Of a stretch of 64,000 bases of DNA, positions 27,398-35,912 are shown in pieces (within the stretch, counting starts at the first letter, position 1; every line of letters starts with the position of its first letter). Under the pieces are notes generated by a model. The model was given only the letters and a program-made list of their open reading frames with translations. It was not told where the DNA came from and ran no database searches. The position numbers and the translations under genes were made by a program. The DNA comes from Hyphomicrobiales bacterium (lineage in GTDB: Bacteria; Pseudomonadota; Alphaproteobacteria; Rhizobiales; Rhizobiaceae). Where the stretch lies: contig UCLB01000027.1 of assembly GCA_900473205.1 (NCBI GenBank), positions 1 through 64,000 of the forward strand, in the 5' to 3' direction.

Positions 27398-28579
27398 TCA
27401 AGCTGTTGAGAGTGCGGCTTCCACGGCGCGGCCATTGTGCGGCGCTGCCAGGGAGGCAAGTTTGTGAACAAGCTGGATGCAATCCGTGTTGTCGGTGACC
27501 CATTGCGTGCGGTCGATCGCAGTGAGCTTTACGAAGGCATCGAGATAGGCCTGATCGCTTAAGCCTCTGAAAAACGTTTCGAGCGTGCTGGCGTCGGCAG
27601 ATTGCAGGACGTGGCCGATGTTTCTTGTTTCCAGAAAACGGGCGGTCTCTGTTCCCGCAACGGCGATGGGCAGAGTGCCGTAAAGGCAACCCTCATACAG
27701 CCGGTTGGGCAACAGCCAGCTGGAGTTCTGGCCTTCCTCGAAGAAGTCGATAGCCCATGTGAACTGCACCTCGTTGTAGATAGAGGCGAGGTCTTCCGGG
27801 TTCTTGTAGGCACCCTGAAAGCTCAGATGAGGGGCATTGGCCACGAAGCCATCGAAATCATCGAATTCGGAATAGGCCGGACGCCCGCGCAGGATGACTT
27901 CGACCTTGCCATCCATCCGCTTGGCGAATTCAGCCAGAATCTCAAGCGATTTGCGGCAGCGCAGTGCGCCGAACCAGCCGATTTTCCAAGGCTCGCCCGC
28001 TTTCGGCAGGCGTGGCGCTGGCGTTGCGGCCATCGTTTCGTCCAGCATCAAGACCTTGTTTTCCTGCAAAAGCACGGGCAGTTGAAGGCCGGAGCGCGGC
28101 GCGAAATAGTGACTAACGAAGGCAGGTGAGCTGGTGATCAACAGCTTTGCATCTCTTGCGAAATAACGCTGGGCAGCGTTGACGAGCTTGCCCGCCGCCC
28201 CCTCATTCAAAAGCAGGCGGTGTATATCGAGGCATTCGTAGACGACGGGAACGTCGCGACCGTAGATGCCTGACGCCCGACGCGCCAGCGCCAGCATTTC
28301 GAGGTTACGGGCGATGATGACATCCGGCTTCTGGACCTGACGCAGCGTGCCAGGCAGGGAAAAGCTGGATTTCACGACGGACATGACGCGCTGGGCAAAC
28401 CGGCCATCGGCAGTTTCACCCAGCACGATGGGCATAACGCCATCGACAGTGGCAAGCTTGTTTTCACCACGGGTGAAACCCGCAAGACTGACTGTCGCTC
28501 CACCCGTCTGCAACGTCATGACCCGCCGGCGAATGGCCGGGTCGGCAAGGTCATGAGCGAGATAAAGAACATGCGTCAT
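27398..28579 (-). CDS. exoL: ExoL: succinoglycan glycosyltransferase (GT4-like)
   Basis: A 393-residue GT-B fold glycosyltransferase. In S. meliloti ExoL adds the second glucose (beta-1,4). The N-terminal Rossmann half starts HVLYLAHDLADPAIRRR, with a short glycine stretch, and the C-terminal half has a GT4-type linker and a donor-binding region (IGWFGALRCRKSLEIL, then SWLLPNRLYEGCLYGTLPIAV, in which the Glu of RLYEG is the usual catalytic residue). AGGA lies 6 bases before ATG. It separates the glycanase gene exoK from exoA, as in S. meliloti. Confidence 0.9.
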   Translation of the reverse strand: MTHVLYLAHDLADPAIRRRVMTLQTGGATVSLAGFTRGENKLATVDGVMPIVLGETADGRFAQRVMSVVKSSFSLPGTLRQVQKPDVIIARNLEMLALARRASGIYGRDVPVVYECLDIHRLLLNEGAAGKLVNAAQRYFARDAKLLITSSPAFVSHYFAPRSGLQLPVLLQENKVLMLDETMAATPAPRLPKAGEPWKIGWFGALRCRKSLEILAEFAKRMDGKVEVILRGRPAYSEFDDFDGFVANAPHLSFQGAYKNPEDLASIYNEVQFTWAIDFFEEGQNSSWLLPNRLYEGCLYGTLPIAVAGTETARFLETRNIGHVLQSADASTLETFFRGLSDQAYLDAFVKLTAIDRTQWVTDNTDCIQLVHKLASLAAPHNGRAVEAALSTA

Positions 28580-28632
28580 AGGCGGTCCTGAAGCGAAAAG
28601 GGATCAACGAAAACTAAGTTGGGCGTGTCTCG

Positions 28633-29424
28633 TCAGTTTGACAGGCAGGCGATGGATTCAGGAAACTGGCAGGCATCGCCAAGCGCGGTGAAAGCCATGC
28701 GGTCCACATTCATCACCGTCGGGCCGCTATAGGCAAACTTGCCCATCCAGCTTTTCAGTGTGTCGGTGCCCCAGAGGCTAAAGAAAATCTTCTGCGGATT
28801 CTGTGGAATCTTGGATGGGTCGGTGACCTCATGCACCATCTTGCCATTGACAAAGTAACGAAGGCGCTGCGGCTCCCAGATGAAAGCGTAATCGTTGAAC
28901 GCCTTGTCGGCACCGCCAGCAACATCCACCAGCTTCTCATTGCCGCCCTTGGCGGAAATATACTGGTTGAGTTGAACCTGGGACGTGTCCTTGCCCAGAA
29001 CTTCCATGTCGATTTCGTCATGCGGCTTTTTATCGGTCGGGCCGATATAGGTGAAGAAAGCCGAGTTCAGGCCAGAGCCTGTCGCCGCCTTTATGCGGGC
29101 CTCATAGGTGCCATAACGATAACGGCCCTTGGTCTGGATTTCACCGCAGGAGTAATTGCGGTCACCAGCTTTGCCTTCCTGAAAGCCAAGCTCAAGCTGG
29201 CCGCCTTCGAATTTCACCAGCTTCTTGGACCAGGTGCAATTCTGATGCGGGCCATTGTTCCAGCCATCGGAAACGTACCAGAAGGAGCGGTCCATGGCGT
29301 CGAAATTTTCGACGAAGGATTTTCCGTTGCTTTCCTGCGCCATGGCGGCGGGTGCGCCGAGGCTGAAAGCAAGAAGTGCGGATGCAATCATGCGCGACTG
29401 AACGCGGGTGAGAAATGCGGTCAT
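28633..29424 (-). CDS. exoK: ExoK: secreted endo-beta-glycanase (GH16)
   Basis: A 263-residue exported glycoside hydrolase of family 16 that cuts nascent succinoglycan to yield low-molecular-weight product. The N-terminal signal peptide is about 28 residues (MIASALLAFSLGAPAAMAQ). The catalytic motif is HDEIDMEVLG, i.e. the GH16 ExDxE signature, with two Glu and one Asp. Other conserved parts: SDGWNNGPHQNCTWS and YGTYEARIKAA. The ATG overlaps the exoH TGA by four bases. Length fits ExoK of S. meliloti. It likely acts in the periplasm or on nascent chains outside. Confidence 0.94.
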   Translation of the reverse strand: MTAFLTRVQSRMIASALLAFSLGAPAAMAQESNGKSFVENFDAMDRSFWYVSDGWNNGPHQNCTWSKKLVKFEGGQLELGFQEGKAGDRNYSCGEIQTKGRYRYGTYEARIKAATGSGLNSAFFTYIGPTDKKPHDEIDMEVLGKDTSQVQLNQYISAKGGNEKLVDVAGGADKAFNDYAFIWEPQRLRYFVNGKMVHEVTDPSKIPQNPQKIFFSLWGTDTLKSWMGKFAYSGPTVMNVDRMAFTALGDACQFPESIACLSN

Positions 29425-30575
29425 TGGTTCACCTTTGCCGTTGCGGACAGGGTATCTGGCGCAGGCTGTAGGGGAACAGCCTTTGCAGATGAGGGATTTT
29501 GAGGAGGCGTCTTCGGCTTTCCACTGCGGCTGCCCGTCAGCACGGCATACAAGGCCGGCAGTTTCGAGCGCACCTGAGCGTTGCTGACGATCAGGATGAG
29601 GAAGGACAGCAGCACCGCCCCGATGTAGAAGGCGGGATAGAAATCCGGGCCGCCCTTATTCCAGACCATCCACATCAAAACCAGAAGTGGGTAATGGGCG
29701 CAGAAAATCCAGAAGCTCAGGCTGCCGGTGTCTGCCAGACGCTTTCCGGCACGGCTGCGAATGAGTATCGAGGACGAAGCCCAAAGCCCCATAGCGCCAA
29801 ACACGGCCAGAAGATTTCGCAGCAGGTTCAGTTCGAAGGTAAATTCTGGCCCTGTGAAATAGAGGCCAGTCGCCAGCAGCGCCGCAGAAACAAGAACTGC
29901 CACGGTGATTTTGGCGGCGTGGGGATCGAGAGCCTTCAAGTTCACCTTATGCAATGCAAGTGCAATGCCGAGCGTGAAGCTGAACAGAATGGATTTCTTC
30001 TGAACGATAAAGAGTGTCAGATCAGGCCATGCCGTGACGATGAGAAGCACGGCAAGGGTCGGCAGAGCAAAGCGCTTAACGAAGAAGGCCAGCACTGGCG
30101 ACAGAAGAATGCAGACGAAAAGGTCGCGCAGGAAGTAGAGCGGCACATTGACGGGCAGTTCCTCCACGGCAGCGCCATGGCTGATCATTTCGCGCGGTGT
30201 CGCGTTCCAAAGATCGGGGAAGTAACCGATGCCGACATCGAAGAGCTGGATCAGAAGGACCGCAGCAAATAGCGCGCCGTTCCACAGCAGGAAAGGCAAC
30301 AGCACCGTTCTGGCTTTGGATTTGACTGTGGCGGAGTAGTCGAACGCCTGCATGCCGCGACGAAACAGCAGATAGCCGGAAATCGCGCTGAGGCAAGGCA
30401 CGCCTATGCGAAACAGGGCATCGCCCAGAAAAACGCGTATCCAGTCAAAGAAACCATAGACCCCGAGAAATGGGCTGGTTTCAGGATTGTGCGGCACATG
30501 TACGAAAACAATGCCGGATATCAAAACGATACGCATCAAATTGATGCGGGAAGATAGGTTCTGATCAAAAGTCAC
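29421..30575 (-). CDS. exoH: ExoH: succinoglycan O-succinyltransferase (acyltransferase 3)
   Basis: A 384-residue membrane protein of the acyltransferase 3 family with about ten hydrophobic segments and the N-terminal His in IVFVHVPHNPE. It transfers succinate to the succinoglycan repeat unit, inside the membrane, from succinyl-CoA. There is no ATG in the right place; a GTG at 30575 (GTGACTTTTGAT) is chosen because AAGGGG lies 7 bases upstream and the ATG two bases earlier runs straight into TGA. First gene of the H-K-L-A-M-O-N-P run. Confidence 0.9.
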   Translation of the reverse strand: MTFDQNLSSRINLMRIVLISGIVFVHVPHNPETSPFLGVYGFFDWIRVFLGDALFRIGVPCLSAISGYLLFRRGMQAFDYSATVKSKARTVLLPFLLWNGALFAAVLLIQLFDVGIGYFPDLWNATPREMISHGAAVEELPVNVPLYFLRDLFVCILLSPVLAFFVKRFALPTLAVLLIVTAWPDLTLFIVQKKSILFSFTLGIALALHKVNLKALDPHAAKITVAVLVSAALLATGLYFTGPEFTFELNLLRNLLAVFGAMGLWASSSILIRSRAGKRLADTGSLSFWIFCAHYPLLVLMWMVWNKGGPDFYPAFYIGAVLLSFLILIVSNAQVRSKLPALYAVLTGSRSGKPKTPPQNPSSAKAVPLQPAPDTLSATAKVNQ

Positions 30576-30945
30576 ATCAGTTCCCCTTATTGGGCGGTGT
30601 CTCCCTCCACCGCGTTACAAACAGGACGAACGTAAGCCCGGGCCAGAGTCTCGGGTCGAGTTGAGGGCAAAATGTGGCAACGCGGGAAAAACGGCCCTCT
30701 AAATGTGAGGGGTAAATCTCTGGAGCGTTTTGGCTACCCTAAGGTGAATTTATGTAAGATATTGATTAAAATGGATATTAAATACATGCGTATGTTTGCA
30801 TGTGCCCGGCATAAAGGCACGAAGCCATTTTTCTTTTGCTGCACTGCAAAAACAAATCACGGCACCCGTAACGAATTCGTGAGGTGAGGGGCCGCAAAGC
30901 TGCCGGATTGCGGCAAAAAAGTGGCCGCAGCTGCGATGGCGTTTC
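30576..30945. other. exoT-exoH intergenic region (site of missing exoI)
   Basis: About 370 bases with no protein gene. In S. meliloti exoI lies between exoH and exoT; no nuclease-like gene is visible here. The interval is AT-rich from 30740 to 30860, with TTTTGC-6-GCAAAA at 30835-30850 and a CATG-containing stretch near 30785. It most likely holds the promoter for exoH and the operon below it. Confidence 0.6.
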
Positions 30946-30957
30946 TTACGCCATCGC
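30909..30957 (-). terminator. Hairpin pair at the end of exoT
   Basis: First stem: GCGATGGCGT with ACGCCATCGC (30933-30957), perfect 10-base arms around TTCTT; the exoT stop TAA lies in the loop. Next TGCGGC with GCCGCA (30909-30929) around a loop that contains a run of six Ts on the minus strand. The stop-in-loop design is unusual. A terminator role is likely. Confidence 0.6.
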
Positions 30958-32418
30958 TTGCTTTGCTTTCCGATCCCGAACGAGGCCCAGGATTTTGCGC
31001 AAAAGCGCTCGCTCCGTCAGCAGAATCAGCACCGCATAAATCGCACCGCCAGCCACGGCTCCAACGAGAACCTGCATATAGGCGTGCGGTAGACTGTCTG
31101 CGAAGACATGCAATATATAGCGTACGGCAATCGCCATGATGAAGGATGCGATCATCGGGCGGCTGCTGACGTAGAGCCCTTTCAACAAAGGCGTTTCGCT
31201 GGCCTTGAACACCGCCCAGGAATAAAACACCAGCGTCACCCCATTGACGATGCAGAGCCACACCATGGCATCGATCAACGTGCCGTAAATTGCGGCGAGC
31301 CACACCGCACCGGTGGTGACGAGTGCGCGAATCGTTGCCGACCAGAAGAGCACGCGACCGTAGCCCGCGCCTTTCAGATAGGGAATGAAGGTGCTGCATG
31401 GGGTGAGGATAGCTTTGGAAAGCGCCAGCAATCCAAGCACAGGCCATGCGTAAGCCCAGTTGGGTCCGAAGATCACCAGCATGGCCGGTTCGGCAATGGC
31501 CCAGAGCCCGAACATCATGGGCGCCAGCAGCACGGTCAACACCTGCGTGCTGAACATCAGCGCATCGCGACGGCGCTGCTTGTCGTCCATCATGCGGCTG
31601 AAGGCGGGGAAGAGAACGCCCATGACGGCTGACAGCACCACCTGATTGGGAATGCTGGCAAACCGATTCGATGCCGAATAGGCACCCGCATCGGCAAGGC
31701 CGAGATATCGCGCGATGATGACCATGGGCGACTGAAAGGTCACGAAATTTGCGATTTCCGAGCCCATGAGGCCTGAACTGAAACCCAGAAGCGGAATCAG
31801 CCGCTTCGGCTTCATGACGAAACTTGGCTTGTAACGGGACACGGCATAGAGCCCGACCAGTCGAATCAGCGCCGCAGCAAAAAGCTGAATGATCAAAGCC
31901 CAGACGCCGTAGCCTGCAAACGCCAGACCGACGGCGAGTATGGCGGCGGCGCTTTCCGACGTCATGCTCCAGATCGCGTCCTTGCTGAAATTCATCCGCC
32001 TTGCCAGCAGCGAATAGGCGACATCGCCTGCCAATTGCAGCGGAATGAGGAAGGCCATGATTCGCAGGAGATAAGCGCTTTCGACAGCGCCCAGCAGTCC
32101 TCCGAAGAATTCTGCCCCGAAATACAGTATCGCGGCCATGGTGCAGGAAATCGCCAGATTGGCCCAGAAGACGGTATGGATCGTGTCCATATCCTCTTCT
32201 TTTTCCACAATCAGCGCGGATGTAAGGCCTGCACCTGCAATCATCGTCAAAAACTGCACGACGGTGAGCCCAACGGCCACAACACCGAATTCTTCTGGGG
32301 TCAGCAATCGCGCCAGAATTGGCACCGTGACAAACTTAAGCCCGAATGTGCCTGTTTTTGATAATACGCTCCAGCCGACATTCGCGGTAATCGTCTTGAC
32401 GCTCGGAGCTGGGGGCAT
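30946..32418 (-). CDS. exoT: ExoT: succinoglycan oligosaccharide flippase (Wzx-like)
   Basis: A 490-residue integral membrane protein of the MATE/Wzx flippase superfamily with 12-14 hydrophobic helices. The N-terminus SKTGTFGLKFVTVPILARLLTPEEFG is the family signature. It moves the undecaprenyl-linked octasaccharide across the inner membrane for ExoQ polymerisation; ExoT is also implicated in low-molecular-weight succinoglycan. AGGA lies 7 bases before ATG. It diverges from exoW with a 117-base shared promoter region. Confidence 0.92.
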   Translation of the reverse strand: MPPAPSVKTITANVGWSVLSKTGTFGLKFVTVPILARLLTPEEFGVVAVGLTVVQFLTMIAGAGLTSALIVEKEEDMDTIHTVFWANLAISCTMAAILYFGAEFFGGLLGAVESAYLLRIMAFLIPLQLAGDVAYSLLARRMNFSKDAIWSMTSESAAAILAVGLAFAGYGVWALIIQLFAAALIRLVGLYAVSRYKPSFVMKPKRLIPLLGFSSGLMGSEIANFVTFQSPMVIIARYLGLADAGAYSASNRFASIPNQVVLSAVMGVLFPAFSRMMDDKQRRRDALMFSTQVLTVLLAPMMFGLWAIAEPAMLVIFGPNWAYAWPVLGLLALSKAILTPCSTFIPYLKGAGYGRVLFWSATIRALVTTGAVWLAAIYGTLIDAMVWLCIVNGVTLVFYSWAVFKASETPLLKGLYVSSRPMIASFIMAIAVRYILHVFADSLPHAYMQVLVGAVAGGAIYAVLILLTERALLRKILGLVRDRKAKQAMA

Positions 32419-32535
32419 ACGTGCATCCTATAATTTGGAGGCCAGCAAGTGGTGGGCTGGCGGGAGGTTTGCCACTCATCGGGGCCGCTCTTTAATCGGG
32501 CCCGACACTTCTTGATCAACACAAGGGGCGAAACA
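32419..32535. promoter_or_regulatory. Divergent exoT/exoW promoter region
   Basis: A 117-base interval between the two divergent genes. It must contain both promoters. A GGGCCCGACACTTCTTGA-rich stretch sits near 32490; no perfect operator was seen. The small size suggests shared control of flippase and side-chain assembly. Confidence 0.5.
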
Positions 32536-33501
32536 ATGGCGAAATTTACAGTCGTTATTCCTTATTATCAAAAACAGCATGGCGTACTTGGTCGTGCATT
32601 GGCATCAGTTTTTTCCCAGACGCTTCAGGATTTCGATCTCGTCATCGTAGACGACGAATCGCCCTATCCGATTGAAAAAGAAATAGACGAGCTGAGCGAA
32701 GAGCAAAAAAATCGCATCAAAATCGTCAAGCAGGCAAATGGCGGACCGGGTGGTGCGCGCAACACCGGGCTGGATCATGTCCCTGCCGAAACATCCTATG
32801 TTGCCTTACTCGATTCGGATGACATCTGGATGCCGGACCATCTGAAGAATGCTGCCTACAGCCTCGAAACCTTCGGTGGCGAATGCTACTGGGCATCGAT
32901 GCAGGCCAGCGACGAGTTCTACTACCACTTCGCCATTTCCGAACTGGAGAACAATGAAGGCGCTACGCGTCTGTCTGAATCTCCCAAGGTCATCGAACTG
33001 CCGGATCTTGCCAGCGTCATGCTGCGCAACTGGAGCTTCCTGCATCTTTCCTGCATGGTCATCGGCAGGCCGCTGTTCGAAAAGGTCCGTTTCGACCCGG
33101 CCTTGAGGCTTGCGGCAGAAGACGTTCTATTCTTCTGCGATTGCATTCTGGCTTCGAAACGCACGCTTCTATGCGATGATGCCGGTGCCATGCGTGGCAT
33201 GGGCGTCAATATTTTCCACAGCATCGACAACAGCTCGCCGGAATTTCTGCGTCAGCAGTTCAATACCTGGGTGGCGCTCGACACATTGCAGGGTCGTTTT
33301 TCCACACGCCCGGCAGATGTGGCATCCATCGCCTCTTATAAAAACACGGCGCGCAAGCAGGCGCTGTGGAGCCAGGCGGGCAAATTGAAACAGCGTAAGG
33401 CGCCTGAACTCGGTCTGCTGTTCAAATGGATGATGCGTGATCCTGCTATTTTGCGTGCAGCACTTGAATTGGGAACCGGCAAACTCGCCCGGCCGAAATG
33501 A
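32536..33501 (+). CDS. exoW: ExoW: glucosyltransferase (GT2)
   Basis: A 321-residue GT2 enzyme. VVIPYYQKQHGVLGRAL opens the fold; IVDDESPYPI and LLDSDDIWMPDHL give the nucleotide and metal sites. In S. meliloti ExoW adds the sixth glucose of the repeat (side chain). ATG 32536 begins the fold after an AAGGGG site; codons from 32449 in the same frame belong to the exoT promoter region and are not used. It is followed by exoV 37 bases on. Confidence 0.9.
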   Translation: MAKFTVVIPYYQKQHGVLGRALASVFSQTLQDFDLVIVDDESPYPIEKEIDELSEEQKNRIKIVKQANGGPGGARNTGLDHVPAETSYVALLDSDDIWMPDHLKNAAYSLETFGGECYWASMQASDEFYYHFAISELENNEGATRLSESPKVIELPDLASVMLRNWSFLHLSCMVIGRPLFEKVRFDPALRLAAEDVLFFCDCILASKRTLLCDDAGAMRGMGVNIFHSIDNSSPEFLRQQFNTWVALDTLQGRFSTRPADVASIASYKNTARKQALWSQAGKLKQRKAPELGLLFKWMMRDPAILRAALELGTGKLARPK

Positions 33502-33538
33502 GCCGCTGTAACCGATCTTTTTTATTCAGGAGTAGTCC

Positions 33539-34495
33539 ATGAAACCCTATCACTGGGAATCGCATCACGGCAATTTCGGCGATGACCTCAATCTTTGGCT
33601 TTGGGATTTCCTGCTGCCCGGTCTGCGCGATGTCCATCCAGATGTTTTGCTGGTCGGTGTCGGCACCGTTCTCAACGACGTTCTTTTCCCGCCGGAGCAG
33701 CGCAAGCTCATTATCGGTAGCGGTTATGGTTATGGCGCGGTCCCGGATATTTCCAACAAGGAACTCTGGGACATACGCTGCGTGCGTGGCGAGATGACAG
33801 CGGCCAAGCTTGGCCTGCCCGCCGAAATGGGCATCGTTGATCCGGCCGTCATGGTCACCGAAATGCCGGACTTCAAGAACCTGCCGAAGCTGCACAAAAA
33901 GACATTCGTGCCGCACTGGGAATCTGCCGAATTCGGAATGTGGGAAACGGTCTGCGAACCTGCGGGCCTGACCTATCTTGATCCGCGCGGCGAAGCCAAG
34001 GCCGTCATCAAGCATATCGCGCAATCGGAATTCATCGTTGCCGAATCGATGCATGGTGCGATCCTTGCCGATGCTTTCCGCGTGCCGTGGGTCGCCGTCA
34101 GCACATCGACCTCCATCAACAGCTTCAAATGGAGCGATTGGGCAGGCAGTGTCGGCGTTAAATATGAGCCGCGTTATGTGCCGGTTTCCACTCGCGCTGA
34201 AGCTGCCAAGAAGGGCTCAAAGTTCTGGGGAATGAGCTTTCCGCCACCACCTCCGCCAGAGATTGTTGAGAACCACACGCCTGAACCGTCACATGATGGC
34301 GAATTGCTGGTGCGTCCGCATCAGGAGCAACGCTCTTTGCGCAAGCTGGCAAAGCAGGTTCTGGCCGCACCTTCGACTCTTGCCCTGTGGCAGGCCAGCC
34401 GGGCTGAGCCACGGCTAAGCCCGGACGGTCGTCTGGAAGAGCGAAAAGAACGTTTTCAGGTCGTTCTTGAATCGATCAAGAGAGATTATTTCTAA
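33539..34495 (+). CDS. exoV: ExoV: succinoglycan pyruvyltransferase
   Basis: A 318-residue polysaccharide pyruvyl transferase family member that adds the 4,6-O-ketal pyruvate to the terminal glucose of the side chain, using phosphoenolpyruvate. Visible parts: HHGNFGDDLNLWLWDFL (the N-terminal family block), LLVGVGTVLNDVL, IVDPAVMV and AESMHGAILADAFRVPWVAV, whose MHGAI region holds donor-site residues. AGGAG is 6 bases before ATG. A perfect hairpin follows the stop. Confidence 0.92.
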   Translation: MKPYHWESHHGNFGDDLNLWLWDFLLPGLRDVHPDVLLVGVGTVLNDVLFPPEQRKLIIGSGYGYGAVPDISNKELWDIRCVRGEMTAAKLGLPAEMGIVDPAVMVTEMPDFKNLPKLHKKTFVPHWESAEFGMWETVCEPAGLTYLDPRGEAKAVIKHIAQSEFIVAESMHGAILADAFRVPWVAVSTSTSINSFKWSDWAGSVGVKYEPRYVPVSTRAEAAKKGSKFWGMSFPPPPPPEIVENHTPEPSHDGELLVRPHQEQRSLRKLAKQVLAAPSTLALWQASRAEPRLSPDGRLEERKERFQVVLESIKRDYF

Positions 34496-34502
34496 CGCAA
34501 TA

Positions 34503-34534
34503 AACGCCGCTCATCTCACGGGTTGAGCGGCGTT
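34503..34534. terminator. Bidirectional terminator between exoV and exoU
   Basis: AACGCCGCTCA and TGAGCGGCGTT form a perfect 11-base stem around a 10-base loop. It starts 8 bases after the exoV stop on the plus strand, and the exoU TGA lies inside the loop on the minus strand. GCTCTT follows on the plus side. A compact shared terminator for convergent genes. Confidence 0.75.
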
Positions 34535-35511
34535 GCTCTTAACAGATAACGGATATCCGCCACCTGTTGCGGCTTCTTGCGATACCGCGCCGTCTTATCA
34601 AGCCATATGCCCTGAGCAATCGCTGGAACAGCAGGCAGTCGCTTCAACGCGTGCGTCATCGCGCCACCGAGACCGGCTTTCGACTTTGCATCCAGGAAAT
34701 CACGCAGTTCGAACTTCTCGCGAATGTGACGCTCGTGTTCCTGCAGAACAGCAGTTTCCTGTGGCGTCAGGGAATAGGTCGCAAGAATTTTGCGGTCTGC
34801 TTCATAGAGCTGGCGCAAATCTTCGGTGCGGTGGCGACCGCTCAGGGAGTCACCACGAACAATGGCGCCATAACCGCAATTGCGGATGACCTTGTAGCGC
34901 GCGCCGCAGGCCAGCGCCCGCACATAAAGCTCGTAATCTTCGCCAAGGCGCAAGGCCTCGTCATAGCGCAGGCCATGATTGTCAAGAAAGGCGCGTCTGA
35001 TGACTGGCTTCAGGAAGCCGGTCTCGCCCCGCTCCACGCCACGTTTGGAAATATTGCCTTCAACGAATTCGGCCAGTTGAAGGAAATGTTCTTCCGGCGC
35101 AAATAGGGTCGGCACCATGGAGGATGCGCCTGATACCGATTGCTGAATGAAGGCGATGTTGTCAGCGACCAGATCCCAATCGTCACTTTCCAGCATGGCG
35201 GCGAAGCGCCCGCGGAAAAAGAAATCATCGGCATCCAGAATGGCGATGAGGGGAGCCGTCGATATGGAAATGGCGTGATTTCGCGCCGCCGACGGGCCAC
35301 GATTGACCTCGAAACGCTCGACTTTCAAACGTCCGGTGCCATCATCGAAGGATTGCGCCACCGCTGCCGTCGCATCCGTCGATCCGTCATCGATAACCAC
35401 GACTTCGCTGACTTCCGGCTCCGCAAGTGCGGAGACGATGGCGGTTGCGATGGTATCGGACGCGTTTTTTGCAGCGATAATGACGCAAATGGATTGCAAG
35501 TCCGGGGTCAT
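34516..35511 (-). CDS. exoU: ExoU: glucosyltransferase (GT2)
   Basis: A 331-residue GT2 enzyme. ICVIIAAKNASDTIATAI, VVVIDDGSTDATAA and AILDADDFFFRGRF are the three canonical GT-A blocks (the last with the DXD-type acidic site). In S. meliloti ExoU adds the fifth glucose, beta-1,6. Start supported by GGGAG 6 bases upstream. It faces exoV, with the shared terminator covering its own stop codon, and the upstream neighbour is exoX. Confidence 0.9.
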   Translation of the reverse strand: MTPDLQSICVIIAAKNASDTIATAIVSALAEPEVSEVVVIDDGSTDATAAVAQSFDDGTGRLKVERFEVNRGPSAARNHAISISTAPLIAILDADDFFFRGRFAAMLESDDWDLVADNIAFIQQSVSGASSMVPTLFAPEEHFLQLAEFVEGNISKRGVERGETGFLKPVIRRAFLDNHGLRYDEALRLGEDYELYVRALACGARYKVIRNCGYGAIVRGDSLSGRHRTEDLRQLYEADRKILATYSLTPQETAVLQEHERHIREKFELRDFLDAKSKAGLGGAMTHALKRLPAVPAIAQGIWLDKTARYRKKPQQVADIRYLLRATPLNP

Positions 35512-35624
35512 GCCTACTCCCTGCTTTGTTACATCGACTTTTTCGACGCAGAAAATGTCAGAGATAAGGAGGAGGCAAGATTATTTCGCACCTGCGAAAT
35601 ATGGCATGCGGCAAGCAGTGGCTC

Positions 35625-35912
35625 TCAAAAATCACTCAGCTTGGCGCTGTGGGCGACGGGGGTCAGGGTTTCCGAAACGGACTTTTCAGGTGCCGCAGGA
35701 ATATCTTTCTGGAAGGCGAGCGCATCGCGCATCTGTTTCTTCTCGCGCGCGACGAGTACGAGAACGCCAATGAAATACCCGACCTGAAGGATGACGAGAC
35801 AGAGCAGCGTCTGGAGAAGCGTGGTGTAGAAAGAGCCATGGATAAAATATGTCGCAACCGCAAACACCAGCAAAGCGCATATCATGCTGACGAAAACGCG
35901 CGGGGCGTACAT
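35625..35912 (-). CDS. exoX: ExoX: exopolysaccharide production repressor
   Basis: A 95-residue inner-membrane protein that lowers succinoglycan output, probably after transcription by acting on the initiating galactosyltransferase ExoY. Two hydrophobic helices (about residues 8-27 and 31-53) are followed by a charged cytosolic tail (REKKQMRDALAFQ), which agrees with rhizobial ExoX and PsiA-type regulators. The ATG has an excellent GGAGGAG site. In S. meliloti exoX abuts exoY; here no exoY is nearby, so ExoX and its presumed target are unlinked in this window. Confidence 0.85.
   Translation of the reverse strand: MYAPRVFVSMICALLVFAVATYFIHGSFYTTLLQTLLCLVILQVGYFIGVLVLVAREKKQMRDALAFQKDIPAAPEKSVSETLTPVAHSAKLSDF

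Noticed and set aside
30672-30887. 71-codon open frame between exoT and exoH
   Set aside because: No ribosome site, low-complexity AT-rich sequence and no likeness to exoI; treated as intergenic.
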